The position numbers and the translations under genes are program-made. From NCBI RefSeq assembly GCF_027409185.1, contig NC_084463.1, positions 162,293,869-162,357,868 of the forward strand: a stretch of 64,000 bases of DNA, in the 5' to 3' direction. The stretch comes from Cynocephalus volans (taxonomy: Eukaryota > Chordata > Mammalia > Dermoptera > Cynocephalidae). The notes beneath the pieces were generated by a model. It was not told the origin of the DNA, did no database searches, and was given only the letters and a program-made list of their open reading frames with translations. This document shows positions 46,188-57,406 of this stretch, in pieces; position 1 is the stretch's first letter; the number at the start of each line of letters is the position of its first letter.

Positions 46188-47340
46188 TTTTTTAATTGTA
46201 GCAAAATATACATAACATAAAATTTGCCATTTTAATTACTCTTAAGTGTATTATTTCGTGTCATTAACTGCATGCACAGTATTGTATAACCATCACCACT
46301 ATCTGTTTCTGAAACTTTTGCATTACCCCGAACAGAAATTCTGTGACTATAAAGTAATAACTCCCCATTCTTCCTCTCCCAGCACCCGATAACCTCTGTA
46401 CTACTTTATGTCTCTATGAAGTGGCCTCGTATAAGTGGAATCTACAGTATTTGTCCTTTTGCGTCTGGCTTATTTTGCTTAGCATGATTTCTGTAAGATT
46501 CATCCATGTTGTGCCATGTGTCAGAACTTTAATTCTTTTTCAGGAGGAATAGTATTTCATTGTATGTATATATCACACTTGTTAATCCATTCATCTATTG
46601 ATGGACATTTGGGTTGTTTCTACCTTTTGGCTATTGTGAATAATGCAGTTATGATCATTGGTGTAAAAGTATCCGAGTCCCTGCTTTCAATTCTTTTGGG
46701 TATATACCTAGAAGTGGAATTACTGGATCATGCAGTAATTCTGTGTTTAATTTCTTGAGGAAACACCATACTGTTTTCCACATAGGCTGCACCATTTTAC
46801 CCACCAGCAATGCACGAGAGTTCCAGTTTTTCCACTTCCCCACTAACACTCTTAGTTATTATTATTTTTTGATAATAGCCTTTTCCTAATGGATGTGAAG
46901 TGATATCACATCGTAGTCATCCTTTCATGTGCTTATCAGCCACTTGTTTATCTTCTTTGGAGAAATGTCTATTCAAGTCCTTTGCCCATTTTCGAATTGG
47001 GTTGTTTTGTTGTTGAGTTGTAAGAGTTTTTAAAATATATTCTGGATAGTAATCCCTTATCAGATATATGATTTGCAAATATTTCTTCTCATTCTGTGGG
47101 TTGGCGTTTCATTCCTTTGCACAAAAGTTTTTAATTTTGGTGAAGTATAATTTGTTTTTTTTTCTTTTGTTGCCTGTGCTTTTGGTGTCATGTCCAAGAA
47201 ATCCTCACCAAATTCAGTTTGGTGAAGATTTAAGAGTTTTGTAGTTTTAGCTCTTACATCTTTGTTCCATTTTGGGTTTTTTTTTTTTTTTTTTTGGTAT
47301 ATGTTGTATGGGTTTAACTCCATTTTTTTAGTATTACCTT
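46188..47340 (-). mobile_element. L1M 3' UTR and ORF2 end, antisense
   Basis: AATTGTAGCAAAATATACAT start, TTTCATTGTATGTATATATC, GATGGACATTTGGGTTGTTT, then ORF2 antisense such as TTTTGGTGTCATGTCCAAGA. Confidence 0.83.
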
Positions 47341-47344
47341 TTCC

Positions 47345-47905
47345 CCATTTTTTTTTTATTGTGATAAAATGTAAATAACATGAGGATTGCCATTTTAAGC
47401 ATTTTAAAACATACAAGTTGTGTGGAAGTAATTACATTCACAATGCCGTGTAACTCCTACCTCTATTTTCAAAACTTCTTCATTGACCTAAACATAGACT
47501 CTTTACCTGTTAAGCAATAACTTCTCATTATGCCTTCCCCCCATTTCTGGTAGCCTTTAATCTCCTTCTGTCTATGACATTTTTTCCCCTTAATTGACCC
47601 ATGACAATTGTATATATTTATAGAGTACAATATGATATTTGGGTACATTTATACAGTGTGCAGTGATCATATCAGGGTATTTAGCATATCTGTTACCTCA
47701 AACATTTGTTACCTCTTGTGTTGGGAACATTCAGTATCCTCTCAAGTAGCTACTTGAAATTATACAATAATTTGTTGTTGACTGTATTCTCCCTATATTG
47801 CTATAGCACACTAGATCTTATTCTTCCTATATCTGTACAGTTTTGTATCCATTGGCTACCCTCTCATCCTCCCCTCTCCCCAACTCCATTGTTTTGCCTG
47901 TAGGT
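47345..47905 (-). mobile_element. Two further L1 3'-end pieces nested in the 46-kb L1
   Basis: A second 3' end starts at 47350 (TTTATTGTGATAAAATGTAA) and a third, different type at 47590 (TTAATTGACCCATGACAATT, GTTGGGAACATTCAGTATCC). The outer L1 seems to resume at about 47906 with TCCAGTTTTCCCAGCACCAT. Confidence 0.65.
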
Positions 47906-48340
47906 ATCCAGTTTTCCCAGCACCATTTGTTGAAAGTGTATTTAACTTAATTAATTTTAATCTAATAGCCACATGTGGTAGTAGCTACTATACTGTGCAG
48001 CGCAGATCTAGATGATTGTGTAATTTTTCTCCTTTAATCTGTTAATGTGATGAATTACATCAATAGATGTAATAGAATGGAAATTCTCAGAATTAACAAA
48101 CTGCTTTTGCATTCCTGGCACATTATACTAGTTAATTAAATACTAGTATGCTTTTTTTCTAGTCACTTGCCCATGTTCTCTTTAATATAAAATCAATAAA
48201 AATAGCTATGGAAATTGTTTAGAAAAAGTTGTGCTTTCTCAAAAAATGTTCTTGAACGGTGTGGCTGTTATTAATCTATTCAATCCTTATTCTCGTATTA
48301 TAAAGATACATTGCTTTACTTAAGCATATACTTTGTATTA
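47906..48340 (-). mobile_element. L1 ORF2 antisense remnants
   Basis: CCCAGCACCATTTGTTGAAA and TAATCTGTTAATGTGATGAA are antisense ORF2 pieces separated by a hAT scrap (47965-48010). Confidence 0.5.
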
Positions 48341-49398
48341 CATTTTATTCTTTTACAGATTGCAAATTATTTTTTTATTAAGACAGAATTTATATGCCGT
48401 ATAATTCTCCCTTTTAAAGTGTATACTTCAGTGGTTTTTAGTATATTCACAAAATTGTGCAAACATTATTTACCATTGTCTAATTCCAGAATACTGTCAT
48501 TACCCTATAGAAACCCAGTACACATTAGCAGTTATTACCCATCTCCCCTCCCTCAGCCCATGGCAACCACTCATTTAGTTTTTATCTATGGATTTACTTA
48601 TTCTGGACATTTCATAAAAAGAATCATATAATTATATGTGGTATTTTGTGACTGGCTTTTTTCACTTAACATAATGTTTTCAGTTGTAGCATTTATCAGT
48701 AATTAGTTCTCTGTTATTGTCAAACAGTATTCCATTGTATGGATATGCTGCATTTTATTTATCCATTAATCAGTTGATGGATCTTTCGGTTGTTTCTTCC
48801 TTTTGGCTATTATAAATAATGTTGCTATGAACGTTTATGTACAAGTTTTTGTGTGCACAAATGTTTTCATTGCCTTGGGTTGATACTAGGAGTGGAATTG
48901 CTAGGTCATATGGTAACTTTATGTTAAACTATTTGAGAAACTGCCAGACTGTTTTCCAAAGGTGCTGCTGCACTATTTTACATTCCCAACAGCAGTGTAG
49001 GAGGGTTCTGCTGTGTCCAAATCCTCACAAGCACTTATTATTATCTGACTAGTAGGTATGAAATGGTATCTCATTGTGGTTCTGATTTGTATTTCCTTAA
49101 TGATTAATGATATTGACCTAGTGAGTAATGATGTTTCACGTACTTATTAACCCATTATATATCTTTGAGTAATATCTATTCAAATCCTTTGCCCATTAAA
49201 AAAAATTTTTTTTGTCTTTTTTATTACTGAGTTGTAAGAGTTCTTTAAATATTCTGGATACAAGACCCTCATTAGATATATGATTTGCAAATGGGAGAAA
49301 ATTGTATTCTGCACATTGTCTTTTCACTTTTTGATAGTGTTTTTTTGAAGCACAAAAAGTTTTAATTTTGAGGAAGTCCAGGGTTAATCTATTTTTTT

Positions 49399-49480
49399 TT
49401 TTTGATGTCTCAAATCTTTTTATTTTTTATTTTTTTATTTTTTTCCAAAACATCCCTTCCTCCTCCCTCTCCCCCCTCCC
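49399..49480 (-). mobile_element. 82-bp severely truncated young L1 tail
   Basis: A T-rich part then a pyrimidine-rich CCTTCCTCCTCCCTCTCCCC (the antisense of an L1 3' purine tract) between exact copies of TTAATCTATTTTTTT at 49384-49398 and 49481-49495. Confidence 0.7.
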
Positions 49481-50120
49481 TTAATCTATTTTTTTATTAC
49501 CTGTGCTTTTGGTGTTATATCTTAGAAACCATTGCCTATAATCCAAGGTCATGAATATTTACAGAATGTTTTCTTCTGAGAATTTTACAGTATTAGCTCT
49601 TATATCTAAGTCTTTGACTCATTTTTCAGTTAATTTTTTTGTATGTGGTGTTAGGTAGAGATCCAGCTTCATTCTTTTGCATGTTGAAGTCCAGTTGTTT
49701 CAGCATCATTTCTTGAAAAGATATTTCCCATTGAATTGTCTTGGCACACTTGTTGAAAATTAATTAACCATAAATGTAAGGGTTTATTTCTGGATTCTCA
49801 GTTCTGTTCCATTGATCTATATGTCTTTCCTTATGTCGGTACTACAGTCTTGATTATTATAGCTTTATAGTCAGTTTTGAAATCAGGAAGCATGAGTTCT
49901 CTAACTTTTTAATTCTTTTTAGAGATGGTTTTGGCTATTCTGGTTCCTTTGCATCTCTGTATGAATTTTAGGATTGCCATCTTAATAAGTGTTTCAGTTC
50001 ATGAACGCAGGATGTCTTTCCATTTATTTAGATATTCATTAATTTCTTTCAACAATGTTTTGTAGTTTTCCAGTATATAAATTTTGTACTTCTTTTGTTA
50101 AATTTATTTCTTAGTGCAAT

Positions 50121-50426
50121 CAGCCCCCCATATTTGTGGGTTCTGCATCTGTGGATTCAACCAATTGTGTATGGAAAATATTTGAGGAAAAAAAATTTCA
50201 TTTGTACTAAACATACAGACTTTTTTTTTCTTGTCATTATTCTCTAAATAATACAATATAACAACTATTTACATAGCATTCATGTTGTATCAGGCATTAT
50301 ATGTAATCTGGAGGTGATTTAAAGTATATAGGATAGGTGTCATGCAAATACTATGCCATTTTATACTGAGACTTGAGTATCTACAGGAGGTCCTGGAACC
50401 AGTTCCGTGAATACCAAGGGATGACT
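50121..50426. mobile_element. MER2-like Tigger DNA transposon in L1
   Basis: CAGCCCCCCATATTTGTGGG, TGGATTCAACCAATTGTGTA, TATGTAATCTGGAGGTGATT, GGTCCTGGAACCAGTTCCGT: MER2-type ends and body. Confidence 0.78.
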
Positions 50427-50847
50427 ATACTTTATTCCTTTTGATGCTATTGTAAGTTGGATTGTTTTCTTAATTTTGTTTTTGGATTTTTCATTGCTAG
50501 TGTATAGAAACACAACTAATTTTTATTAGCTCTTATAGTGTTTTTGTGTGTGGATTCCTTACAGTTTTCTATGTACAAGATTGTGTCATTTGTGAGAAGA
50601 GGTAGTTTTACTTCTTCCTTGCCAAACTTTTTTTTTTTTTTTTCTTGCCTAATTGCCCTGGCTAGAAACTTCAGTACATTGTTGAATAGAAGTGGGGAGA
50701 GCAGACATTCTTTTCTTGTTTCTGATCTTAGGGGGAAAGCTTTCAGTCTTTCACCATTAAGTATGATGTTAGTTGTAGGTTTTTGGTAGGTGTCCTGTGT
50801 CAGCTGGAGGAAGTTCCTTTTTATTGCTAACTTGTTGAGTATCTTTT

Positions 50848-51017
50848 TTTTTTTTTTTTTTTTAAAAGATGACCGGTAAGGGGATCTTAACCCTTGACTT
50901 GGTGTTGTGAGCACCACGCTCAGCCAGTGAGCGAACCGGCCATCCGTATATGGGATCCGAACCCGGGGCCTTGGTGTTCCCAGCACCACACTCTCCCGAG
51001 TGAGCCACGGGTCGGCC
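50848..51017 (-). repeat. CYN SINE dimer inside L1
   Basis: Exact 17-bp TSD CTTGTTGAGTATCTTTT at 50831-50847 and 51018-51034. Confidence 0.94.
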
Positions 51018-51135
51018 CTTGTTGAGTATCTTTTATCATGAAAGGATACTGAATTTTTGTTAAATGCCTTTTCTGCATCTATGGAGATGGTCATGTGGTT
51101 TTGGTCCTTTATTATATTACATTTATAATACTAAA

Positions 51136-51370
51136 ATACTAAATTTAAAAATACTAAAGAGTTACGAGTTGAAAGAAAAATGTTGTGGGGGAAACCTGAA
51201 GTCCCACTATCCAGCACTAAAATTTAACAAATGTGATCTATTGTCTTCTAGTGTTTCTTTTCAATGCATTTTTTTTAAAGCAGTGTTGCCATATTATAGA
51301 TGTAACTTCACATGCTGATTTTTAAACAATATTTCATAAGTACTTTTCAGTGTTACTTGGTTATAATAAA
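51136..51370. other. Intronic stretch
   Basis: Nothing recognised beyond AT-rich sequence. Confidence 0.4.
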
Positions 51371-51371
51371 C

Positions 51372-51472
51372 CTTTTTTGTTTGTTTATTTGTTTTGTTTT
51401 GTTTTTTGGCTGGCCTGTACGGACATCTGAACCCTTTGACCTTGGTGTTACAACACCATGCTCAGTAAGCAT
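51372..51472 (-). repeat. CYN-type SINE monomer, head lost
   Basis: TTTTGGCTGGCCTGTACGGA and TTGACCTTGGTGTTACAACA, then degenerates. Confidence 0.7.
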
Positions 51473-51474
51473 GT

Positions 51475-52036
51475 TAAGGGCCACATAATAGAGTGTCTAT
51501 TAACCTTGGATGGCTTTATTATTTTCCTATAGGACAAGTCTGGTTTTATCTGACCTTCCTAAAAACTGTTTCTCCCTCAGCTCATTTCACTCCCCCAAGT
51601 AGAGAGGCAGATGGTTGCTGGCATCAGTGACTGTTTAAAAATTCTGATTTTCTGACTCTTATCCACTCTCTTTTTAAATGTATTACATAAAGACATTTTA
51701 AGAAAATACCCTTTCCACCATTCTATTTTACCATAGCTTTAGGAAAGAGAATGTCAGAAGATCGTATAGAATGATTAATACCTGTTTGCATTTAGTGTTG
51801 CTTCATCATCTTTTCTTCTGCTAATCGTCTAGGAGAGTGATATAACTAATATTCCTTCAGTTTGACTTACTTGTCAGTACATGAGTTGATCTAAGTATTC
51901 CATTTATATGTCCATTATAACCATTTATTATAGTTAATTGCCACTTAATGGGGAGTGGTGAAATATTTTTTAAGGCAGTTTAAAAATTCCTCTTATTATT
52001 TGGATTCTGAAAAACATGAGTTTGCTATATAATTTG
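51475..52036. other. Intronic single-copy stretch
   Basis: Nothing recognised. Confidence 0.4.
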
Positions 52037-52041
52037 GTCAT

Positions 52042-52461
52042 TATATTAGTCCGTTTCGTGTTACTATAACAGAATACCTGAAACTGGGTGATTTATAAAG
52101 AAAAATGATATTTATTGCTTACAGTTTTTGAGGCTGGGAAGTCCAAAGTCCATCTGGAGGTGGCAACAGCGATCCAGGGGTCTCACATTGCAAGATGGTG
52201 GAAGCAGAGAGAGAGAAAGATGGACTCTCCTCTTCTTTTAAAGCCCTCAGAACCACACCCCTGACCACCAGTTTTAATCTATTCACTACTGTATGGTCCT
52301 ACAATCCAATCACCTCTTCAAGGCTCCACCTTTCAATTACCATAATAGGATTTCCCACCCTCTTAACAGTTACAGAGGGGGCTAAGATTCTAATATATAA
52401 ACTTGGGGGACACAGTTCAAGCTTCAGTGAGTTTTGGGGAGACATAATTCAGTCCACTACA
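52042..52461 (-). mobile_element. MaLR-type solo LTR, copy B
   Basis: TATATTAGTCCGTTTCGTGT to CAGTCCACTACA with an exact 5-bp TSD GTCAT (52037-52041, 52462-52466). Shares long blocks with copy A at 40396, including CTCCTCTTCTTTTAAAGCCC and TTCAAGCTTCAGTGAGTTTT (A differs slightly). Confidence 0.86.
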
Positions 52462-52466
52462 GTCAT

Positions 52467-52985
52467 CTAAGTAGGATAAACAGTTATTGGCTATTCAGGA
52501 ATACAATTCACTGTTAACCCTGGAAAATGAGTATTGTTTTTGAGACAAAATATGATTGAAATAGATTTCAGTGTTCAATTTGTGCCTGCTACTTAACTGT
52601 GGCACTGGGTCCAGTAAGGGCTGGCATTTACAAGAGGCCAAGCACCTAGAATAAAAACATAGCACGCTGGTAAACCAGTTTGAATTATTTGGTAATGTCA
52701 GTGGGCTGGAGGAGATTGGTAGTTGATTTCCTTAGTATTAAAGTGGTCTTACCCTTTGGGTTTCCCCATAGCAGAGCCTATTGATCTCCAGGGTTATTCT
52801 GAGGATTGAATGTGCTTTTAAAGCACTTGTGAGATATGCTATAGAAGTTTACTTTGACCAGGGTTTATATTAAGATGGGGTTAAGGGAAAAAAATCTTAT
52901 CCTTGACAGTATTAAAACTGACACAAGTAATTTTTGCATTGTTGCTAACTTCCTAGTTATAACAATCAAAAAAAGATCGAGAATT
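52467..52985. other. Intronic single-copy stretch
   Basis: Nothing recognised. Confidence 0.4.
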
Positions 52986-52995
52986 CAAATTCAGA

Positions 52996-53090
52996 GTTGG
53001 CTAAATAGCTCAGTTAGTTAGAGCAGGGTGTTGATAATACCAGTGTCAAGGGTTCAGGTTCCCGTACTGGCCAACTGCCCCCCCCCAAAA
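52996..53090 (+). repeat. CYN-type SINE monomer
   Basis: TAGCTCAGTTAGTTAGAGCA, GGTTCAGGTTCCCGTACTGG, then a C run and A run. Flanking AATTCAWATTCA. Confidence 0.83.
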
Positions 53091-53371
53091 AAATTCATAT
53101 TCATTTTTCTGTTGTATTTAAGAAATGAGAGTGGGTTGGCTGGAGCAGGAGCCTTCCCTATATCTTTACTCTCTCTATTTGAAAGCACAAATGGAAGGAT
53201 TCTTCTTGAAGTATAGTAAGAAGGACAGCATATAAAAAGACAGGAAAGTCAGGGTAACCTCTTGCTACCATGTTAGAAATGTAAGGATGATTAAGATGTT
53301 TATTTCCTCCTGACAAGAAGAATCAGTAATGGTAGACTTAGGAAAGGTTGAGGTTTGAAAACATGACTGGG

Positions 53372-53472
53372 GGCCGGCCCGTGGCTCACTTGGGAGAGCA
53401 TGGTTCTGACAACACCAAGTCAAGGGTTAAGATCCTCTTACCGGTCATCTTTAAAAAAAAAAAAATTTTTTT
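53372..53472 (+). repeat. CYN SINE with monomer-to-monomer deletion
   Basis: The GGCCGGCCCGTGGCTCACTT head is joined directly to GCATGGTTCTGACAACACCA of the second monomer, as expected from recombination between the two similar monomers. TSD TGACTGGG at 53364-53371 and 53473-53480. Confidence 0.88.
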
Positions 53473-53480
53473 TGACTGGG

Positions 53481-54270
53481 ATTTTTATATACATATCTAA
53501 AAGTGATTATTTTAGGAAATTACATTTAGTCTAGTGGTTTTGCCCTTGCTCTGTGACATTCTTGGAACTTGTCTTTTGGAGTTCTCCTCAGAGACACATA
53601 CATGAAATAAAGTGAGGGATAGAACTGGATGATATCTTTAAAAGGGAAAAAAAGCCACCTCCATTTAAGAAATTGTCAATGAACACCTACTCCTTGTCCC
53701 CCAAAAGAAGATCCCTAAAAACATTTTGAGCAGTGATGGCATTATTGAAGTGAAAGTCTACCAAAATTGAGTTTTCCTTTAACCTTTGAGCTGTCATTTA
53801 CGGCAGCCAAAGTACTAGGTTAAGAGAGTGTTCTAAGGTTTTTTACCAAGTATGGAAAAGATAACAGGTATCTCCTCAGTGTTTTTGTCCGAACCTGATT
53901 AGTTGAATCTTGCTCTCCTCTGGTATCTAACAGTCAAGTTTATTTCCTTTAATTTTTATTTTTATGACTTATTTTTCTGCCTTTTCATAGACCCCCACTC
54001 ACTAAGAGACCTTTCTCCAGTGTCTCATTTTCTTATGTATTTATGTAAATTCAGGTGCTATATAATCAGTTCTAGATCATCAGTACCTAGCTTTAAATTC
54101 CAGGTTTGGTTATTCTTAGCACATATGAGTGTAGGGCTACTTTACCCTTGCCTCTACCACTGCCACACCCAATGTCTCTGGGGTATATATTTAGGAAATT
54201 TCAGAAAATTTTAATACTGACTAAAATATATTAAAACATAAATTTGCAGCATAAGCTATATTTTTTATAA
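53481..54270. other. Intronic single-copy stretch
   Basis: Nothing recognised. Confidence 0.4.
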
Positions 54271-54274
54271 AAGT

Positions 54275-55205
54275 TTATGAGATAGAATTCACGTACCATA
54301 AAATTTACTTGTTTAAGGTGTACAAGTCAGTGTTTTTTAGTATATTCAGAGTTGTGCAAACACGCCCAGAATGTTTTCTAGAACATTTTCATTGCTCTTG
54401 ATTAGCAGTCACTTCCTATTCCTCCCTTTCCCTAGCCCCCAGCAACTACTAATTTACTTTCTGTCTCTATGGATTTGTCTATTCCAGACATTTCATATAA
54501 ATGAAATCATATAATTTGTGGTCTTTTGTGTCTGGCTTCTTTTACTTAGCATAGTGTTTTCAGAGTTTATCTATGTTGTAGCACTTATCAATACTTCATT
54601 TCTTTTTGTGGCTAATTAATATTCCATTGTGTAGATATGCCACATTTTGTTTATATATTCATCAATTGATTGACATTTGGGTTGTTTCCACCTTTTGGCT
54701 ATTATGAATAATGCTGTTGTGAACGTTTGTGTACAGGTTTTTGTTCTGAAAACAAGGGCACAAGTTTTTAATTCTTTTGGATATATATACCTCGGAGCAT
54801 AATTGCTGGGTCATATGATAACTCTGTGTTTAACTTTTTATTTGTGTTTTTTTTGGCGGCTGGCCAGTTCTGGGATCTAAACCTATGACCTAGGTGTTAG
54901 AAGGCTGTGCTCTAACCAACTGAGCTAACCAGCCTGGCTTATTTTTAACTTTTTGAGGAACTTCCAAACTGTTTGCCGAAGTGGCCACGCTGTTTTACAT
55001 TTCCACCAGTAATGTATGAGGTTTCCAGTTTCTCCACATTCTCACCAGCACTTGTTATTGTCCATCTTTTTGATGATAGCCATGCTGGTGGGTGTGAAGT
55101 GGTATCTCATTGTGGTTTTCATGTACATTTTCCTAATGACTAATGATACTGAGCATCTTTTCATGTGCTTATTTGTGTATCTTCTTTGGAGAGACATATC
55201 TTTAA
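54275..55205 (-). mobile_element. L1M 3' UTR, antisense
   Basis: TAAGGTGTACAAGTCAGTGT-like start, AATATTCCATTGTGTAGATA, TTTGGGTTGTTTCCACCTTT, GGTGTGAAGTGGTATCTCAT. Interrupted by a SINE monomer at 54848. Confidence 0.82.
54848..54938 (-). repeat. CYN-type SINE monomer inside L1
   Basis: TGGCGGCTGGCCAGTTCTGG to ACTGAGCTAACCAGCCTGGC; TTTAACTTTTT lies on both sides. Confidence 0.82.
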
Positions 55206-55550
55206 AGCTAAATATTGTAAATATTGATGGTCTGCTGTTTGAAATGCTGTTGTTTAAATTAACTTTCTTCCTTTATCTTTAGATAAGAGTTTTTGATCCA
55301 TTAATTCAAATGTTCTAGTCTATAGTTGGGGTTGTTTTACAAAGCTTACCTTAGATCCAGCTCTCCCCTATGAAAAAATTATGTTTTGTATCCTGGCTTG
55401 AAATGTCTATAAAGATAGTTTGTCCCCACTCTGATAAGCAATGATAGACAAATATTTAGTAGACCCTATTTGGTCAGGTTTTTATTGTGAATTTATATCT
55501 CTTGTCTCGAGTTAGCAAAGGTAAAATTCACAGGTACCCAGTGGCTTATT
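55206..55550. other. Intronic single-copy stretch
   Basis: Nothing recognised. Confidence 0.4.
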
Positions 55551-55563
55551 AAAACTTTTGTAT

Positions 55564-55759
55564 ATGGGGCTGGCCCATGGCTCATTTGGGAGAGTGTGGT
55601 GCTGATAACACCAAGGCCACAGGTTTGGATCCCTATATAGGGATGGCCAGTTGGCTCTCTTCGGAGAGGGTGGTGCTGACAACACCAAGTCAGGGGTTTA
55701 AGATCCCCTTACTGGTCATCTTTTTAAAACAAAACAAAACAAACAAAAAACAACAACAA
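55564..55759 (+). repeat. CYN SINE dimer
   Basis: Closest SINE to exon 3 (205 bp upstream). Tail of AAAAC units; TSD AAAACTTTTGTAT/AAAACTGTTGTAT at 55551-55563 and 55760-55772. Confidence 0.91.
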
Positions 55760-55964
55760 AAAACTGTTGTATTCTGTGCATTCTGAGAACATCAGCTGAT
55801 CTTAAGTTGAGAGAGCGAAGATCTGTAAGGCAAGGAAAATTGATGTTTGACATAGCAATTAAGATTGAAAGTAGCACTTTTGCACATGTAGGGAAAACTG
55901 TGACAACTCATAGATAGGCATAAAAATGTGCATGATTTCATCCTTATGCCACTTCTCTCCCTAG

Positions 55965-56103
55965 CGTGGTACCATGCGACGACGCTATGAAGATGATGGC
56001 ATTTCAGATGATGAAATTGAAGGGAAAAGAACTTTTGACTTGGAGGAGAAACTCCACACCAACAAATATAATGCCAATTTTGTTACTTTTATGGAGGGAA
56101 AAG
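55965..56103 (+). CDS. KDM2A: KDM2A exon 3 (residues 15-60)
   Basis: The 139-nt exon encodes RGTMRRRYEDDGISDDEIEG and continues to NANFVTFMEGK, ending one base into the next codon. The acceptor is CTCTCCCTAG at 55964. The donor is AAAAG|GTTGGT at 56103/56104, weaker than its neighbours because positions +3 and +4 are not purines of the consensus. The peptide is an acidic region followed by the conserved segment leading into the N-terminal part of the KDM2 catalytic fold. If intron 3 were retained, the frame would run on to a stop at 56301-56303 and truncate the protein. Confidence 0.97.
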
Positions 56104-56831
56104 GTTGGTATCATTTTGGTTCAGACCTGCAACCCCTTGATGTAGGAAGTCATAGACTCCTAAGAACTGTGGCTTTAGCATCTATGCAGCTAAAATATTG
56201 CCTGTTGATGCTATTTACCTATTTTCTTTTGTTACACAATGCTACTTGTACACACCCCTCCTCCTCATCCTCCCACCCTGTGAGTCATTCTCTTCTGTAT
56301 TAGAAGTAATCTTTTATTAGGGCAAGAGTTTTTTCCTAAAGGCCTCTTCCTCCTTCTTTACCCATCCCTTGGTTTGTGTTTAAAAATAGTACAGTGAAAA
56401 CCCTTTTATGCATATGCCCACCCAACCAAAACTTGAGGTGGGATTCAATGTGTACCGTGCAGCTTTGATCTTTGATAAACTGATAAAGATGTTGTATGTA
56501 TTTCAGTGGTCAGAATTAATTTTCCTGGATGTTAAGAGACAGGATGATGATAATTTCTACTTAGGATTTGTGAGATGACTCATTAATAGTACGTTATTTA
56601 AGTTCTGAATTTACTGTGGAAATATAGACTTAGCAGAACCCCTCAAGCCCAGCTTCTCAGTGTACTTTCCCTATCTCTAAGATATGCTTCTTAATAAATA
56701 ACAAGCATGCACAATGAATGCATAACTGTATACACAAAATAATAACCACTATGTATAACCTATTACTTAGGATCCTTTATTTCCCAACTATACCTCTTGT
56801 CTTTCTAACTATTGTTTTTCTGTGGTGACAG
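56104..56831 (+). other. KDM2A: KDM2A intron 3
   Basis: This 728-bp GT-AG intron holds no recognised transposon. It contains a pyrimidine-rich CTCCTCCTCATCC patch near 56260 and otherwise ordinary AT-rich sequence. Confidence 0.85.
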
Positions 56832-56910
56832 ATTTTAATGTAGAGTATATCCAGCGGGGTGGCTTGAGAGACCCTCTGATTTTCAAGAATTCTGATGGAC
56901 TTGGAATAAA
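56832..56910 (+). CDS. KDM2A: KDM2A exon 4 (residues 61-86)
   Basis: The 79-nt exon encodes DFNVEYIQRGGLRDPLIFKN then SDGLGI and two bases of the next Lys codon. The acceptor is GGTGACAG at 56831 and the donor is ATAAA|GTAAGT at 56910/56911, a near-ideal 5' splice site. Phase in and out agrees with exons 3 and 5. The sequence is identical to KDM2A as remembered. Confidence 0.97.
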
Positions 56911-57359
56911 GTAAGTGTTCTTAGCCTGGCTGGATATGGTTGTGAAATGGCCATGTTACACCCAGGATTATAGACAGTGGCCATATTGATAACCCAAAGC
57001 AGAAGATAATTGAAAATAATTTCGCACTTAGTTTAAAAAGTGTATGTTTTTCTTTTGTTTCACAAATTATTTATGTTGCAGGTAAATGAGAAAACATGGG
57101 TGAGCTAAAAAGAAAACAAATCTAAATCTCCTGAAATCTTACCACCCTTAGATAATCAGTATTACCATTTGTTGTATATTCTTTTTCTCCTATGCATATA
57201 TGTAGATATATAATTATTTATATTTAAAAAATAATTTTAAACCTAAATGTGAAAGTTCATATTTCTGATTAGGGAGTTCTCAGTACTTTTAAGAAAAACT
57301 CAACACTTAACTAGAGAAGTTGTGCTTTCCAGTTATACTTACTAGTGTTTGTTTCACAG
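56911..57359 (+). other. KDM2A: KDM2A intron 4
   Basis: A compact 449-bp GT-AG intron, AT-rich, with no repeat that I recognise. Confidence 0.88.
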
Positions 57360-57406
57360 GATGCCAGATCCAGACTTCACTGTGAATGATGTCAAAATGT
57401 GTGTGG
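57360..57406 (+). CDS. KDM2A: KDM2A exon 5 (residues 87-102)
   Basis: This 47-nt exon starts with the last base of a split Lys codon and encodes MPDPDFTVNDVKMCV plus the first base of a Gly codon. The acceptor is TGTTTCACAG at 57359 and the donor is GTGTGG|GTAAGT at 57406/57407. The expected next residues (Gly-Ser and on towards the JmjC domain) are not in the window. Its small size makes it a candidate for inefficient recognition, but both splice sites look strong. Confidence 0.96.

Larger units (their letters stand above)
48350..51135 (-). mobile_element. Long L1M copy, antisense (3' UTR to mid ORF2), with three insertions
   Basis: Starts TTTTTTATTAAGACAGAATT and continues through TTTGGCTATTATAAATAATG, TGCATGTTGAAGTCCAGTTG and GATTATTATAGCTTTATAGT to ORF2 reverse-transcriptase sequence around 51.1 kb. 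There the minus strand still spells a relic TISIDAEKAF motif. Interrupted at 49399, 50121 and 50848. Many stops and shifts, not functional. Confidence 0.85.

Noticed and set aside
50516..51094. 192-codon minus-strand frame
   Set aside because: Chance fusion of L1 ORF2 remnants with a CYN SINE; no intact domain.
55974..56303. 109-codon single-exon gene starting at 55974
   Set aside because: It is KDM2A exon 3 read through its donor into intron 3; exon 4 continues the true protein after splicing.
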